Origin: Ardenticatenaceae bacterium
GTDB taxonomy: Bacteria; Chloroflexota; Anaerolineae; Promineifilales; Promineifilaceae
Assembly: GCA_011525915.1 (NCBI GenBank)
Contig: WYBM01000005.1
Span: 186,001-250,000, forward strand
Reading direction: 5' to 3'
Length of the DNA stretch: 64,000 nucleotides
Below the pieces are notes generated by a model. The model saw nothing but the letters and a program-made list of their open reading frames with translations. It did not search any database and was not told the DNA's origin. This document shows, piece by piece, positions 33,706 to 44,400 of the stretch. The position numbers were made by a program, and so were the translations under genes. Every line of letters begins with the position of its first letter. Position 1 is the stretch's first letter.

Positions 33706-34672
33706 CATCATCTTCCTGGGTATAATGGGCAAAGACTTCTTCCAGGGTGGGTGGGGTACTGTCTATGGTCTGGATAGAGATGGCGTGCTGGCGCAGGCAG
33801 TCTAACACGGCCGTTAACACGCCATCATCTTCTTCTGCCTGAAACTGCACCAGGCGGCCGGCCACCTGGGTGGCAAAGCGGTTCTGTAAAAGCTGGACCA
33901 CGGCCGTATCTAACCCCGTCGTCTGGATGGTATAAGCCCGCTGCGGGCGCAGCTGGCGCCGTAAGGCGCCCGGCTCGCCTACCGCCTGAATGTGGCCCCT
34001 GTGCATCAACGCCACCCGGTCACATAACTTTTCGGCTTCTCCCAGATCATGGGTGATGAGAAAGATCGTCATATTTTGTTCCCGGCGTAAGTACAAAATC
34101 AGGTCATGCAGCTTTTGGGTGGCAGTGGGGTCCAGACTGCGGCTGGGTTCGTCCAGGAAAAGGATGCGCGGCTGGTGCAGCAGGGAACGGGCAATAGCCA
34201 ACCGCTGCCTCATGCCGCTGGAAAAGTTGCTAAAGCGGCGTTCAGCCACATCTGCCAACTGCACGGCCGTTAATACCGTTTGCACCCGGTCATATGCCAT
34301 CTGGCCACGCAGCCCATAAAGGGCGGCAAAAAAGTCCAGATTTTGCCGCGCCGACAGCCGCCAGTAAAAGCTGCGCTCATCAGACACCACCAGCCCCACT
34401 GTGGCCCGAATAGCGCCCGATTGTGGCAGGGGATGCCCGGCCACCACGGCCGTGCCCGCCGTAGGGCGTATGAGTGTGCACAGCATCTTCACCAGGGTGG
34501 TCTTGCCCGCACCATTGGGACCAAGCAGGCCAAACAGTTCACCGGGGGAAACGGCCAGAGAGACATCCTGTACGGCCGTCACCGGCGGCAGCTGCCGCCG
34601 GCGGCGCCAGCCCACTGACGGCTCATACGTTTTGGCAAGATGATGCGTGGTCACGGCCGTATTCATACTCAC
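33692..34672 (-). CDS. ABC transporter ATP-binding protein
   Basis: ATPase subunit of an ABC-2 exporter, 326 residues. Walker A G-P-N-G-A-G-K-T-T (about 52-60), the Q-loop region, signature F-S-S-G-M-R-Q-R (a variant of LSGGQ), Walker B I-L-F-L-D-E-P-S and the H-loop I-T-H-D are present. A C-terminal extension (about 240-326) resembles the regulatory tail of drug and polysaccharide exporters. The GTG at 34672 overlaps the kinase stop as GTGA; an ATG at 34666 is an equal alternative. Location between a Ser/Thr kinase and the permease suggests the kinase may sense or control export. Confidence 0.92.
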   Translation of the reverse strand: MSMNTAVTTHHLAKTYEPSVGWRRRRQLPPVTAVQDVSLAVSPGELFGLLGPNGAGKTTLVKMLCTLIRPTAGTAVVAGHPLPQSGAIRATVGLVVSDERSFYWRLSARQNLDFFAALYGLRGQMAYDRVQTVLTAVQLADVAERRFSNFSSGMRQRLAIARSLLHQPRILFLDEPSRSLDPTATQKLHDLILYLRREQNMTIFLITHDLGEAEKLCDRVALMHRGHIQAVGEPGALRRQLRPQRAYTIQTTGLDTAVVQLLQNRFATQVAGRLVQFQAEEDDGVLTAVLDCLRQHAISIQTIDSTPPTLEEVFAHYTQEDDEVSG

Positions 34673-37011
34673 TCACACGTTGGCCTGCCGATAAACAGCT
34701 CTTTTTCCGCTGCCAGATTACCGGAAGCCACCTGTCCGGTACCAATAACTGGCGCGCCCCCACTGCTGACCACAAAGGTATAGCTACCGCTCTGATTGGC
34801 TGCCAGCAAATCACCATTCCAAAAATAACTATAAACGCCGCTGCCACCACGCCCAGAGATAAAAATGCGCATCGTCCAGGCGCTGCCATTACATTGCTGG
34901 GTCCCCTCTAACTGATACAAATCCAACACCAGGTTGCTGGCCGAAGGGGCGGGCACGGCCGTGGGCGCGATGATGGCCACAATGGGGGCACGAACAGGTA
35001 GTGTCTTGATGTCGCCAATCCAGTCAAAACGCGTCAGACTGGCAAATCCCCGCTCACCCGCATCATTGCTGACATACAGCCAGTTGCCCGTTTCTGAACG
35101 GCCCAACACCCACACCTCTTCCCCTTGGGCAATGATCGCCAGTTCTGCCGCTTCGGCGTCTGGCGCCGCAAAAATGGAAACGTTCTCCAGCGCCGCGGCC
35201 CGGTCTGACGGCCGTGGCGTAGGCGTCATCGTGGGGGTAGCCGAAGGGGTTCGGGTTATGGTAGCTGCGGGTGTCGCCGTGCGGGTAGCTGGTACGGCCG
35301 TGCGGGTAACGGTGGGTAATGGTGTAAAGGTGGCTGTGTGCGTAGCCGCCGGTGGTAAAACTGCCAGATTTGAAGTGGGGGTGACGGCCACGGCCGTTTG
35401 CCCCCGCCAGCGACTCGTCAGCAAGACGGCAGCAGCCATCACCAGCAACAATAGAGACACCCCGCCAAGCCATACCCAGCGGCGGCGGGCAGGCGGCGCG
35501 GAGGGCGTTCTTTTCTGGCTTTGCATGGCTTGCGCCTTTTCGGCCACCAACTGTGAATCAGGGAACCGCGGATCAATGTCTTGAATACGGGCCAGGCTGG
35601 CCAGTGCTGTTTCTGGTTCACCCTGCGTCAGTGCGGCCAGCGCGGCCGTATAAAGTGTGGTACAAGCCCCTTCTCTGGATCGTTTTTCCACCATCATGCG
35701 GTCAGGGAAGGTTAAATTTTCTTTGTGCAGTTGGATAGACTCCCACTTGGTCAGCGCCTGCTCATATTCTCGCACTTCCAGGTGACCCACAGCTTCTGCA
35801 TACAATCTATCCAACTTGCTGCGTAGATCGGCTTGCTGTATTCCTATCCGTGCCTTAAATTCCAGCTCATTGACGGGGTAGTCTGGGTCATACTGACGCA
35901 GGGCGGTGATGAAGGCCAGGCTTTCGGCAAACTTACCGGCGGCAAACTCTCGTTCTGCCCCTTTATTTAGCCGCTCCAGGGCATCGCGGCGCATCGCGCT
36001 GGCTTTATGACGTTGGTAGTCAGGGTCAGCACGGTGCAGTTCATCTAGCTTGTCAAGGCAGTCGGTCCAATGACGTTCGTCAAACAGATCGCGCGCCTGC
36101 TGCCATAACAACGCCAGCCTATCCAGATGGCGTGAAGCCAGGTTGTCGGCCGGGCCTTGCAGCTGCAGCCCCACCGTATTGAGGGCGATAGTCATCTCAC
36201 CGGCGGTCTGGAAACGGCCGTCGGGCTCTTTAGACAGTGCCTGCTCGACAATAGCTACCAGCGAATGCGGGGTGTTCATTTCCACCGCTTGCAGGTCCGG
36301 CGCCGGCTCATTCACCTGCTTGATCATTACCTGGTAAGTAGAATCATCATGAAAAGGGGGGTCGCCACTGAGCATTTCATAGAGCATAATGCCCAGTGAA
36401 TAGATGTCAGAGCGATGATCGGCTTCTTCACCGCGTATCTGCTCTGGGGCCATGTAAGCGGCCGTACCCATGGGTGTGGCGCTGGCCAACGGTGACCGCG
36501 CACCTATCATTCTGGCGATGCCAAAATCCATCAGGTATGGCTCACCCAGCAGGTCAAGCATCACGTTGGCCGGTTTCAGATCACGGTGGATCATACGCCG
36601 TTGGTGGGCATAATCCACTGCGCTGGAAACCTTCGACATGATACGTACGGTATCGGTCAGGGGCAGGCGCATCCCGGCGTTTTTAAGCGCTTCCAGGCGA
36701 TGAGAAAGTGTCTCACCGGGGATATATTCCATGACCATGTAATAGGTTTGGGCGTCGTGGTTAAAGTCATGCACCTGAATGATATTGGGATGGCGCAGTT
36801 GACCAATGAGGGCCGCCTCTTGCTCAAAGTGCTGAATAAATTCTGCATTGTCGGTCAGGTGTTGGTGGATGATCTTAACGGCTACTTTGCGGTTAAGATT
36901 GGGGTCGTGGGCACGGTACACGGAAGACATCCCGCCCCGCCCCAGGATGGCTTCAATTTTGTAGCGGTTGCCCAGAGTCTGGCCGACCCAGCCTGGTCCA
37001 AAATGGGTCAT
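34669..37011 (-). CDS. Membrane Ser/Thr protein kinase with SH3-like extracellular domain
   Basis: PknB-type kinase of 780 residues. The catalytic domain (about 15-275) has G-R-G-G-M-S-S-V, Lys in V-A-V-K-I-I, H-R-D-L-K-P-A-N and D-F-G-I-A, so it should be active. A helical, TPR-like cytoplasmic region follows (about 290-500), then one transmembrane helix (about 511-530). Outside are a Thr/Pro-rich linker (about 545-600), an SH3b-like domain (about 604-661: V-S-I-F-A-A-P-D-A, W-L-Y-V) and a C-terminal beta domain with two Cys (about 690-780). It probably senses wall fragments. GGAG lies 8 bases before the ATG. It overlaps the ABC ATPase start and leads that operon. Confidence 0.9.
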   Translation of the reverse strand: MTHFGPGWVGQTLGNRYKIEAILGRGGMSSVYRAHDPNLNRKVAVKIIHQHLTDNAEFIQHFEQEAALIGQLRHPNIIQVHDFNHDAQTYYMVMEYIPGETLSHRLEALKNAGMRLPLTDTVRIMSKVSSAVDYAHQRRMIHRDLKPANVMLDLLGEPYLMDFGIARMIGARSPLASATPMGTAAYMAPEQIRGEEADHRSDIYSLGIMLYEMLSGDPPFHDDSTYQVMIKQVNEPAPDLQAVEMNTPHSLVAIVEQALSKEPDGRFQTAGEMTIALNTVGLQLQGPADNLASRHLDRLALLWQQARDLFDERHWTDCLDKLDELHRADPDYQRHKASAMRRDALERLNKGAEREFAAGKFAESLAFITALRQYDPDYPVNELEFKARIGIQQADLRSKLDRLYAEAVGHLEVREYEQALTKWESIQLHKENLTFPDRMMVEKRSREGACTTLYTAALAALTQGEPETALASLARIQDIDPRFPDSQLVAEKAQAMQSQKRTPSAPPARRRWVWLGGVSLLLLVMAAAVLLTSRWRGQTAVAVTPTSNLAVLPPAATHTATFTPLPTVTRTAVPATRTATPAATITRTPSATPTMTPTPRPSDRAAALENVSIFAAPDAEAAELAIIAQGEEVWVLGRSETGNWLYVSNDAGERGFASLTRFDWIGDIKTLPVRAPIVAIIAPTAVPAPSASNLVLDLYQLEGTQQCNGSAWTMRIFISGRGGSGVYSYFWNGDLLAANQSGSYTFVVSSGGAPVIGTGQVASGNLAAEKELFIGRPTCE

Positions 37012-37086
37012 ACAATTGCTCCGCGCCTGAACTTCCGGCGTTGACCTACCCTTTGCCTACATGTCATTCGTCACCACAAGACACAC

Positions 37087-37116
37087 ATTTTACAGATTGA
37101 TCAACACGCTACCCAA
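37087..37116 (-). promoter_or_regulatory. Candidate promoter of the kinase-ABC operon
   Basis: On the minus strand TTGGGT (37116-37111) and TAAAAT (37092-37087) are 18 bp apart, about 75 bp before the kinase start. Confidence 0.4.
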
Positions 37117-37126
37117 AGGCAGGCTG

Positions 37127-37156
37127 TTGGTAAATACCCGTGCGCATGGTTATATT
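37127..37156 (+). promoter_or_regulatory. Candidate promoter of the P-loop ATPase gene
   Basis: TTGGTA (37127-37132) and TATATT (37151-37156) are 18 bp apart, 33 bp before the ATG at 37190. It lies back-to-back with the kinase promoter. Confidence 0.45.
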
Positions 37157-37189
37157 ATGTCATATTTGAGGCGGGGATTCCAATAAGAG

Positions 37190-37864
37190 ATGAGTTTGAG
37201 ACGCTTCTTTTTTCATCACCGGCTGGGATACAAGGCTAATCCATTTGGGGCGCTGACAGCCGAAGCGTGGACGGCCGTGGCATTTATCCCCCCGGCTGTG
37301 CAGCATATCCTGGATGTGGGGGGGGGCCACCTGCAGCTGCTTGGTCCCAAGGGATGTGGTAAGACAACCACGTTGTTAAAACTGGCCAAACATTTTGCCT
37401 CTCAGGGGCAACAAGTGCGCTACGAGTACATCCCCGAAGGGCAAACACACTTTACCACCAGCCTGGCCGGCCTGGACGTGTTTGTGTTGGATGAGGCACA
37501 ACGCCTGCGTCGGCGGGAGCGACGCCGGTGGTTAAAGGGGGCAACGGCCGTGACCTTCATCTTCAGCAGCCATAAAGACCTGGCATCATCGTTCGCCCAT
37601 CACCAGGCGCTGCAAAGTGTGCAGGTAGACGCGGCCATCTCTTTAACCCATTACCAGACGTGGATTGACCGGCGGCTGGCTTATTTTTCCTTGCCCGGCG
37701 CGTCACCAGTCACATTAACTGACGAAGCCATCGCCTATCTTTGCCAGACCTTTGGCGCCGATATGCGCGCGGCGGAATATTTTTTGTATGAAGTTTTTCA
37801 AAAGGATTGGACAGAGGCACACATTGGGGCGCAGGCGCTGGCAGAATTAAGGCCTGTGTTATAA
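37190..37864 (+). CDS. P-loop ATPase, AAA/ExeA-TniB-like
   Basis: Cytoplasmic protein of 224 residues. The start (F-F-H-H-R-L-G-Y-K-A-N-P-F-G) recalls the ExeA/TniB-like ATPases that begin with an N-P-F motif. Walker A is G-P-K-G-C-G-K-T-T-T (about 52-61) and Walker B is V-F-V-L-D-E-A-Q-R-L (about 95-104); a sensor-like F-I-F-S-S-H-K follows. The C-terminal third is a helical lid. No transposase or secretion genes are adjacent, so the role is unknown. It lies 53 bp before a SARP-type regulator on the same strand and is divergent from the kinase operon. Confidence 0.7.
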   Translation: MSLRRFFFHHRLGYKANPFGALTAEAWTAVAFIPPAVQHILDVGGGHLQLLGPKGCGKTTTLLKLAKHFASQGQQVRYEYIPEGQTHFTTSLAGLDVFVLDEAQRLRRRERRRWLKGATAVTFIFSSHKDLASSFAHHQALQSVQVDAAISLTHYQTWIDRRLAYFSLPGASPVTLTDEAIAYLCQTFGADMRAAEYFLYEVFQKDWTEAHIGAQALAELRPVL

Positions 37865-37917
37865 TCTCTAGCACGATCAACCATTCACCATCAATCAGGT
37901 ATATAGAGAAAACACCC

Positions 37918-40900
37918 ATGCCCCATCTTACCCTGGCCTTCATTGGTCCTCCTGTTATAGAGCAAGATGGTGTGCCTTTGCAAGTTGACACCCGCAAAGC
38001 TGTAGCCCTGCTGGCTTACCTGGCTGTTACCCAAAAGGAACACGGCCGTGATAGCCTGGCAGCGCTGCTGTGGACCGGCAATACGCCCTCCCGCGCCCGG
38101 GGCGCCTTGCGCCGAACATTGTCTGTGCTGGGCAAAAGCCTGGTCGCCGATGGGCTCCTTCTGGCCGAAGACAGAGTTAGTTTTCATCCGGGCGCCAATT
38201 GCTGGTTTGATGTTAAGGTGTTCCAAGACCATCTGCGGGCCAGCCGGAGCCACCATTGTCCTGACCCCACAACCTGCCATACCTGCTTAAATCACTTGCA
38301 AGCGGCCGTTGACCTTTACCGGGATGACTTCCTGGCCGGCCTTCACCTGCGTGACTGTGCCGGTTTTGATGACTGGCGCTTCCTTGAAGAAGAGACCTTG
38401 CGCCGCCAATGTGCTGACGCCTTAGGGATATTGGTGTCGGCCTATCAGAACCAGGGCAACCCGGCACAAGCCATTACTTGTGCCCAACGCTGGTTAGCGT
38501 TAGACCCCTTACACGAAGAAGGTCACCGCCGGTTGATGCAGCTCTATTTTCAGGCTGGTGACTATGCCGCCGCCTTACGCCAATATGACAAATGCACCAC
38601 CCTGCTGGCTGAACAGGTTGGCTTGGGACCACATAAGGAAACGTTGGCACTGTATAAGCACATTTTGCGGGAAAAAGTGCAGGGGGTAAGCTCCACAGTT
38701 TCAACAAGCGTAACGCCCCCGGTTGGGGGCATTACCAGCATCAACCTGGAAAACTCTCCGGCACCGCTCACCTCTGCCTTGCTTCCTCATAATTTACCTA
38801 CACCGTTAACGTCTTTTGTTGGGCGCAGCGCCGAACTGGCAGATTTACTGACATACTTTTCTACCTCTTCTTCCCGCTTATTAACCATTCTGGGGCCTGG
38901 CGGCGTGGGCAAAACCCGCCTGGCCATTCAGGCCGGCCGCCAGCTCCTGGCAGCGCCCACAGACCTGGTGCGGCACGGCATCTACTTTGCGTCGCTGGTG
39001 GCCATCCACTCCACCGATGCTCTCATAACGGCCGTGGCTGCCTGCCTGAACTTTTCTTTTTACGGGCGGGAAGAACCAGGCCGCCAATTGCTGCGTTACC
39101 TGAAGCATAAACACCTGCTCCTTATTATGGACAACTTCGAACACCTGGTAGCCCAGGCTGAACTGTTGCTAGAGATCTTGCAGCAGGCACCCTACGTCCG
39201 TTTTCTGGTGACCTCACGAACCTCTTTGGACTTTCAGGCTGAATCGCTGCTGGAACTGCAAGGGCTGTCTTATCCGGCTGGCAGAACGACACAGCTGGCA
39301 TATCCGCCGCCCCGGGTTCACCCCCCTGAAAATGATGAAGCTGTACAGTTATTTATCCAGCGTGCTCGGCAAATGCGCCTGGCCTTTACCCCCACACCAG
39401 CGGACATGGCTGCCATCCGGCGCATCTGCCAGTTGCTGGACGGCAATCCACTGGCCCTGGAACTGGCGGCCACACTGACCCGTACAATTTCCTGCCCGGA
39501 CATCGTCGCCAGGATAACGGACAGCCTTGATTCCCTCAGCACCTCAATGCGTGACGTGCCAGACAGGCACGTCAGCCTGCGCGCCGTCTTTACCCATTCC
39601 TGGCGCAGGCTGACACCTGAAGAACAACGTGCCTTTACCCAACTGGCCATCTTTCCCGGCAGCTTTGACCAGCCGGCGGCCGCCGAGATCGCTAGCGCCA
39701 CCCCGGCAATCCTTACCAGGCTGGTTGACCACTCGCTGTTGGTGGAAAAGCCGGGCCCTCGTTATGAATGGCATGAAATCCTGCACCAATATGCCCTGGA
39801 AATTTTGCAAGCCGATGCCGCCACCTGGCAGGCCACCCAGGCAAACCACGGCCGTTATTTTGCCCGCTTCCTCCAGGAAAGGGAGGTGTTGCTAAAAGGC
39901 AAGGAACAGAAGGGAACACTGGCCGAGGTGAGCCGGGAAATCGACAATGTGCGGTCAGCCTGGAACTGGGCTTCGGGCAAAGACCAGACCGAAATGCTGC
40001 GCCAATCCTTGAAGGGTTTGACCACTTTTTACGATGCCTATGGTTTGTTTTACGAAGGGAATGACGTATTTACTCAGGCTCTGGCCCAGCAGAGGCAACG
40101 GGAAGCAGCACCAGAACAGGAAGAGATGATGGCGCTCCTTTTAAATTGTGTCTGCAGATTCAGGCTGCGGCTGGCTCAATATGAAGAGGCCGTTATCCAT
40201 TTGCAAGAATGCTTAGACCTCTGCCGTCACCGGGGTCTGTTGTCAGAGATGGCACTTTGTTTGAACTACCTGGGCCAGGTAGCCTTCTCCCAGGGAAAAC
40301 ATGAACAGGCCTGGCACTATCTGCAAGAAGGCCTGGCCCTCAACCAAGAAATTGGTGATCTAGCCAGCGAGGCCACCGCCCTGAGCAACCTGGGTAACCT
40401 GGCTTGTGAGGAAGGTAAGTATGAGGAAGCAAACCAATTTCTCCGGCGCAGCCTGGTTATCCAGCAAAAGATAGATAGGCAACGGGGTGTAGGCACCTGC
40501 CTCAACAACCTGGGCAACGTGGCCTTAGCTCAGGGCTTGTTAAAAGAAGCACAGCGCTATTTTCACAAGAGCCTGGAGATCAAAAGAGAAATTGGCTTAC
40601 CTTACGATGTCGCCGTCTCGCTGATCAATTCTGGTGTCGTGGCCTTACAGTTGGGCGACATCGAGGAAGCCCGGCAATGTTTTCAGGAAAGTTTGTTGAC
40701 TTTTACAGACATCGGCCAGACGCTTGGTACGCTCTATGCCCTTCTAAATTTAGGTCATGTGGCCCTGGCACAACAAAACATAGCAGAAGCACAAAACTTT
40801 TATGAGAACGCCCTGGCCATAGGCCGGGAAGCAGGCATCAAGCGGGGCATCGTCCTGGCTCTGACTTACCTGGGAGGAATCGCTTATACCCTGGGCGCCT

Positions 40901-41214
40901 ACCAGGAGGCCCGGCAAAAGTATGATGAGGCCCTGGTTTTAGCCCACACAGCCCATATTCCGCGGCTGGCCTTGGGAGTCCTGGTGGGTATAGCCACACT
41001 CAAGCACCAGACCGGTGACACCACCCAGGCAGCAGAATTACTTCTGTTTTCGCTCCAGCACCCGGCCATTGACCATGAAACCCAGGAAGAAGCCCGCCAA
41101 GCTCTAGCCCAGATCACCCCCCATCTTGCCCCCGCCACCCTGGCCGCCCTGCAAGCACAAGCACCCACACGCCACCTGGATGATCTCATTCGCTCCCTCT
41201 CCCCGGCCGATTAA
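37918..41214 (+). CDS. SARP-type transcriptional regulator: BTAD, NB-ARC, TPR
   Basis: Large regulator of 1,098 residues. An OmpR-like winged helix (about 1-95) leads to a bacterial transcriptional activation domain (about 100-245, TPR-like: L-Y-R-D-D-F-L-A-G-L, Y-F-Q-A-G-D-Y). An NB-ARC/STAND ATPase follows (about 290-620) with P-loop G-P-G-G-V-G-K-T-R near 325-333, L-L-I-M-D-N-F-E-H as Walker B and G-N-P-L-A-L-E-L. The C-terminal part has about nine TPRs (about 700-1080), each near 40 residues with N-L-G-x-x-A. Ligand binding to the TPRs likely releases ATP-dependent activation. The ATG at 37918 is the first codon of the recognisable winged-helix start. Targets are unknown. Confidence 0.88.
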   Translation: MPHLTLAFIGPPVIEQDGVPLQVDTRKAVALLAYLAVTQKEHGRDSLAALLWTGNTPSRARGALRRTLSVLGKSLVADGLLLAEDRVSFHPGANCWFDVKVFQDHLRASRSHHCPDPTTCHTCLNHLQAAVDLYRDDFLAGLHLRDCAGFDDWRFLEEETLRRQCADALGILVSAYQNQGNPAQAITCAQRWLALDPLHEEGHRRLMQLYFQAGDYAAALRQYDKCTTLLAEQVGLGPHKETLALYKHILREKVQGVSSTVSTSVTPPVGGITSINLENSPAPLTSALLPHNLPTPLTSFVGRSAELADLLTYFSTSSSRLLTILGPGGVGKTRLAIQAGRQLLAAPTDLVRHGIYFASLVAIHSTDALITAVAACLNFSFYGREEPGRQLLRYLKHKHLLLIMDNFEHLVAQAELLLEILQQAPYVRFLVTSRTSLDFQAESLLELQGLSYPAGRTTQLAYPPPRVHPPENDEAVQLFIQRARQMRLAFTPTPADMAAIRRICQLLDGNPLALELAATLTRTISCPDIVARITDSLDSLSTSMRDVPDRHVSLRAVFTHSWRRLTPEEQRAFTQLAIFPGSFDQPAAAEIASATPAILTRLVDHSLLVEKPGPRYEWHEILHQYALEILQADAATWQATQANHGRYFARFLQEREVLLKGKEQKGTLAEVSREIDNVRSAWNWASGKDQTEMLRQSLKGLTTFYDAYGLFYEGNDVFTQALAQQRQREAAPEQEEMMALLLNCVCRFRLRLAQYEEAVIHLQECLDLCRHRGLLSEMALCLNYLGQVAFSQGKHEQAWHYLQEGLALNQEIGDLASEATALSNLGNLACEEGKYEEANQFLRRSLVIQQKIDRQRGVGTCLNNLGNVALAQGLLKEAQRYFHKSLEIKREIGLPYDVAVSLINSGVVALQLGDIEEARQCFQESLLTFTDIGQTLGTLYALLNLGHVALAQQNIAEAQNFYENALAIGREAGIKRGIVLALTYLGGIAYTLGAYQEARQKYDEALVLAHTAHIPRLALGVLVGIATLKHQTGDTTQAAELLLFSLQHPAIDHETQEEARQALAQITPHLAPATLAALQAQAPTRHLDDLIRSLSPAD

Positions 41215-41428
41215 ATCCCCTTAAAAACGGCTGGTAACGCCTGCCGTAACGGCCGTCCCCTACAATTCCGTCGTTAACAATTCTTATCATGGTTAAGCAG
41301 CTCGCGCTGGTCTATAAGAACCACTTGTGAGGGCTGTCTTTCCCCATTATCAGCTGTCATGCACGGACTGTTAGCGCTAAAACCGCCCAGGCCGCATGAC
41401 ATGAACTTATCAGAAGAAGGAAAGAGGA
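41215..41428. other. Intergenic region before the surface-protein block
   Basis: This 214-bp spacer has one ACGGCCGT near 41249, an interrupted palindrome around 41273-41297 (TTAAC...GTTAA) and a good AAGAAGGAAAGAGG leader for the next gene. No gene or clear promoter is seen. Confidence 0.35.
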
Positions 41429-44400
41429 ATGAACCATTGGCCCCGTACTCCCCGCCTCTCTCGGTTTGTGAGCATCCTTTTCATCAGCCTGCTCTTGACG
41501 GCCGTTTCGGGCACCCAGGCCCTAAGGGCCGCCTCGCCCCAGAATACAAACACCGCCTTCACCCGTACCATTACCATTGCCTACACGGGGGAAAATCAGA
41601 GCGCCTATGAGTTTGAACTGACCTTAAACACCCAAGCGCTCATCGCCCAAGAAAAAATGGCACCAGACTGTCACAACCTCAAGTTTACAGACAATGCGGG
41701 TACAGAATTTGCTTATTTTCTGGAAAGCGGCTGCAATACACCCACCACCCAAATCTGGATACAAATCCCCACACTTATCAGCGGCACAAACCACCTCCAG
41801 ATGATGTACGGGCCTCATGTGACCAGCACTTTCCGCCGGGAATGGGCAAATGGGCAGTTTATGGCCCCCTTTGTGGGCACCTGCCCGCTGGGCTGGCAGG
41901 CTGCCAGCTCCTTTAATGTGGAAAACCGGTTTGCTCGTGGGGCTGGCACTTTTGGCAGCACCGGCGGCAGCGAGACACATTATCATACGTATGCCGGTAA
42001 CACCTCCCTTGCCAACCAGACCTTCACGCTAACGGACGCCCCCCAATATACCCATCCACCAAACCACGGGCATACCATGTCCGGCGCCACCAGCAGCACC
42101 AATCATCTGCCGCCTTATAAAGACGTTGTGTTTTGCCAATTTATGGTCGGCCAGTTACCGTACCGCGCAGGGTCCACAGCGTTTATTGGCTTTTTTGAAA
42201 CGCTGCCCGCCGGGTGGAGCCATGACGCTTCTTTTAACGGTCGTTTCCTACGCGGCAGCGACACCGCCGGGGGGACAGGGGGCACGAACACGCACACCCA
42301 CACCTACAGCGGCAACACCAGCTATGTCAGCCCTAACTCATCCAGCAATAACACCTACAGTGGGCCCAACAACCGTGGGATCGGGGGACCACACCGACAC
42401 AGCTATAGTGGTACCACCAACGCCAGGGACCATCTTCCCCCTTATCTGGATATGCTCATGGCCCGGCCGGCCACGGCAAATGCCGCGCTGCCCCCCGGTA
42501 GTGTGGGGCTGTTTACACAGCTGCCCCCGTTGGGCTGGGAACGTTACACAGCATTAGACGGCCGTTTCCCCCGCGGCAGCAACACCTTTGGCGGTACCGG
42601 CGGCGGTGCAAGCCACAACCACGCCGTCAGTGGGCAAACCGCCTACGCCGATGGCGGTGACCACACCCGTAACAGCTGCTGTACCCATTCGTCCTATGAC
42701 AATCATAGTCACAGCTACAACCTGACCTCAACCACCAATAACCACCTACCCCCCTACCTTGATGCCATCTTTGCCCGCCAGAAAACCTCTCTCACCACCT
42801 ATACACTGGGCGCCGAAAGCCAGGCCGGCCTCACTATCTTTCCGCTGACACCCTCCCTGCTTACTTTCCCCAGCACCATCGCCCAATTCACCTCACCGGC
42901 GCAGACCATCACCCTGAGCAATACCCAAAGTGTCAGCCTGACCGTGACCACCCTTACCCTCATTGGCGCCAATCCGGCGGATTTTGCCTGGCAAAATGAT
43001 ACCTGCACCGGCCAGACCATCACGCCGGGGGCAGGTTGTGCCGTCAGCCTTCGCTTCACCCCCCAAAACGCCGGGGAGAAAAGCGCTACCCTGGCCATGC
43101 TGGCCGCCGACCCCAGGCACAGCCTGCCCCACATCCCCCTGAGCGGCGTCGGTGTGGCGCCGCAGGCCTTGACCGTCTCTATTAACCAGGGGGCAGATGA
43201 TGCTACCGAGCTTTCCACTGGCAGCGTCTCACTGGGGCATGGCTATTTATATGTAGATGCTTCCCGGGTGGCCATTGGTTTGCAGTTTGACAACATCACT
43301 ATCCCCCAGGGGGCCCACATCATCGATGCTCGTCTGGCATTAACCGCCCAACGTAATGATGCCGGGGCAGCCGCTTATACCATTGCCGGTGAGGCCAGCG
43401 ACAACGCCGCGCCGTTCCAGGCAACAACCAATAATATTTTGGCTCGCAGCCAGACCACGGCCGTAACTGAATGGCTCACCATCCCAGCGTGGACAAACGG
43501 GCAGGTATACCAAACCCCAGACCTGGGGCCGGTGCTGCAGGAAATTGTGAACCGGCCCGGTTGGGCCGCCGGTAATACGGCAACCTTCATTCTCACCGGT
43601 TCCGGCTCGCGCCGCTTCTGGGCACACAACGGTAATGCGGCCGCCGCCGCCCGGCTGGTGGTGAATTATGCAGTGGTGCCCCCGCCCCGCACCTGGCAGA
43701 TGGTCAGCACGGCCGTCTCCCCCTCCGTTCAGGGCGAATATGCCCTGGCTTATGACACCAACCGCCACGTGTTGGTGCTGTACGGCGGCAACGCCACGGG
43801 CTGGCCTTATGAAAACGCCACCTGGGAATATGACGGCGTCACCTGGCAGCGCATCAACACCAGCCAACATCCGCCCGCCCTTTATGGCGCAGCTATGGTT
43901 TATGATGCCGCCCACAGCCGGGTGCTTCTTTTTGGCGGCAGTGACCACACAGACACGGCCGTGAACCAGACCTGGGTCTATGATGGCATCAGCTGGACAC
44001 AGCTTTCCCCGGCCACGTCACCACCCGCCCGCGCCTTTCACAACATGGTCTACCACGCTGAAAGCGGACACACCTTTCTCTTTGGCGGCTTGGGCGGTGA
44101 AACATTCTACAACGATACCTGGGAATTTGATGGCACATCCTGGCAGCAGATGATCACCAACCAGCCGCCTGCCGGGCGCATGCTGGCCGCGTTCACTCAT
44201 CGTGGCCACGATGATACGTTTTGGCTTTTTGGCGGGCTGGCAGCCGATGGCACCCCCCTGGCCGATTGGTGGGTATTGGACCCGGCTGTAGGTAATTGGA
44301 CGGTCGCAGCGGCCAGTGGCGGCCCCGCCGCCCGGGCGGCGGCTTCCCTGGTATATGAGCCAACCAGTTTGGGGCTGGTTCTCGTAGGCGGCAGCACACA

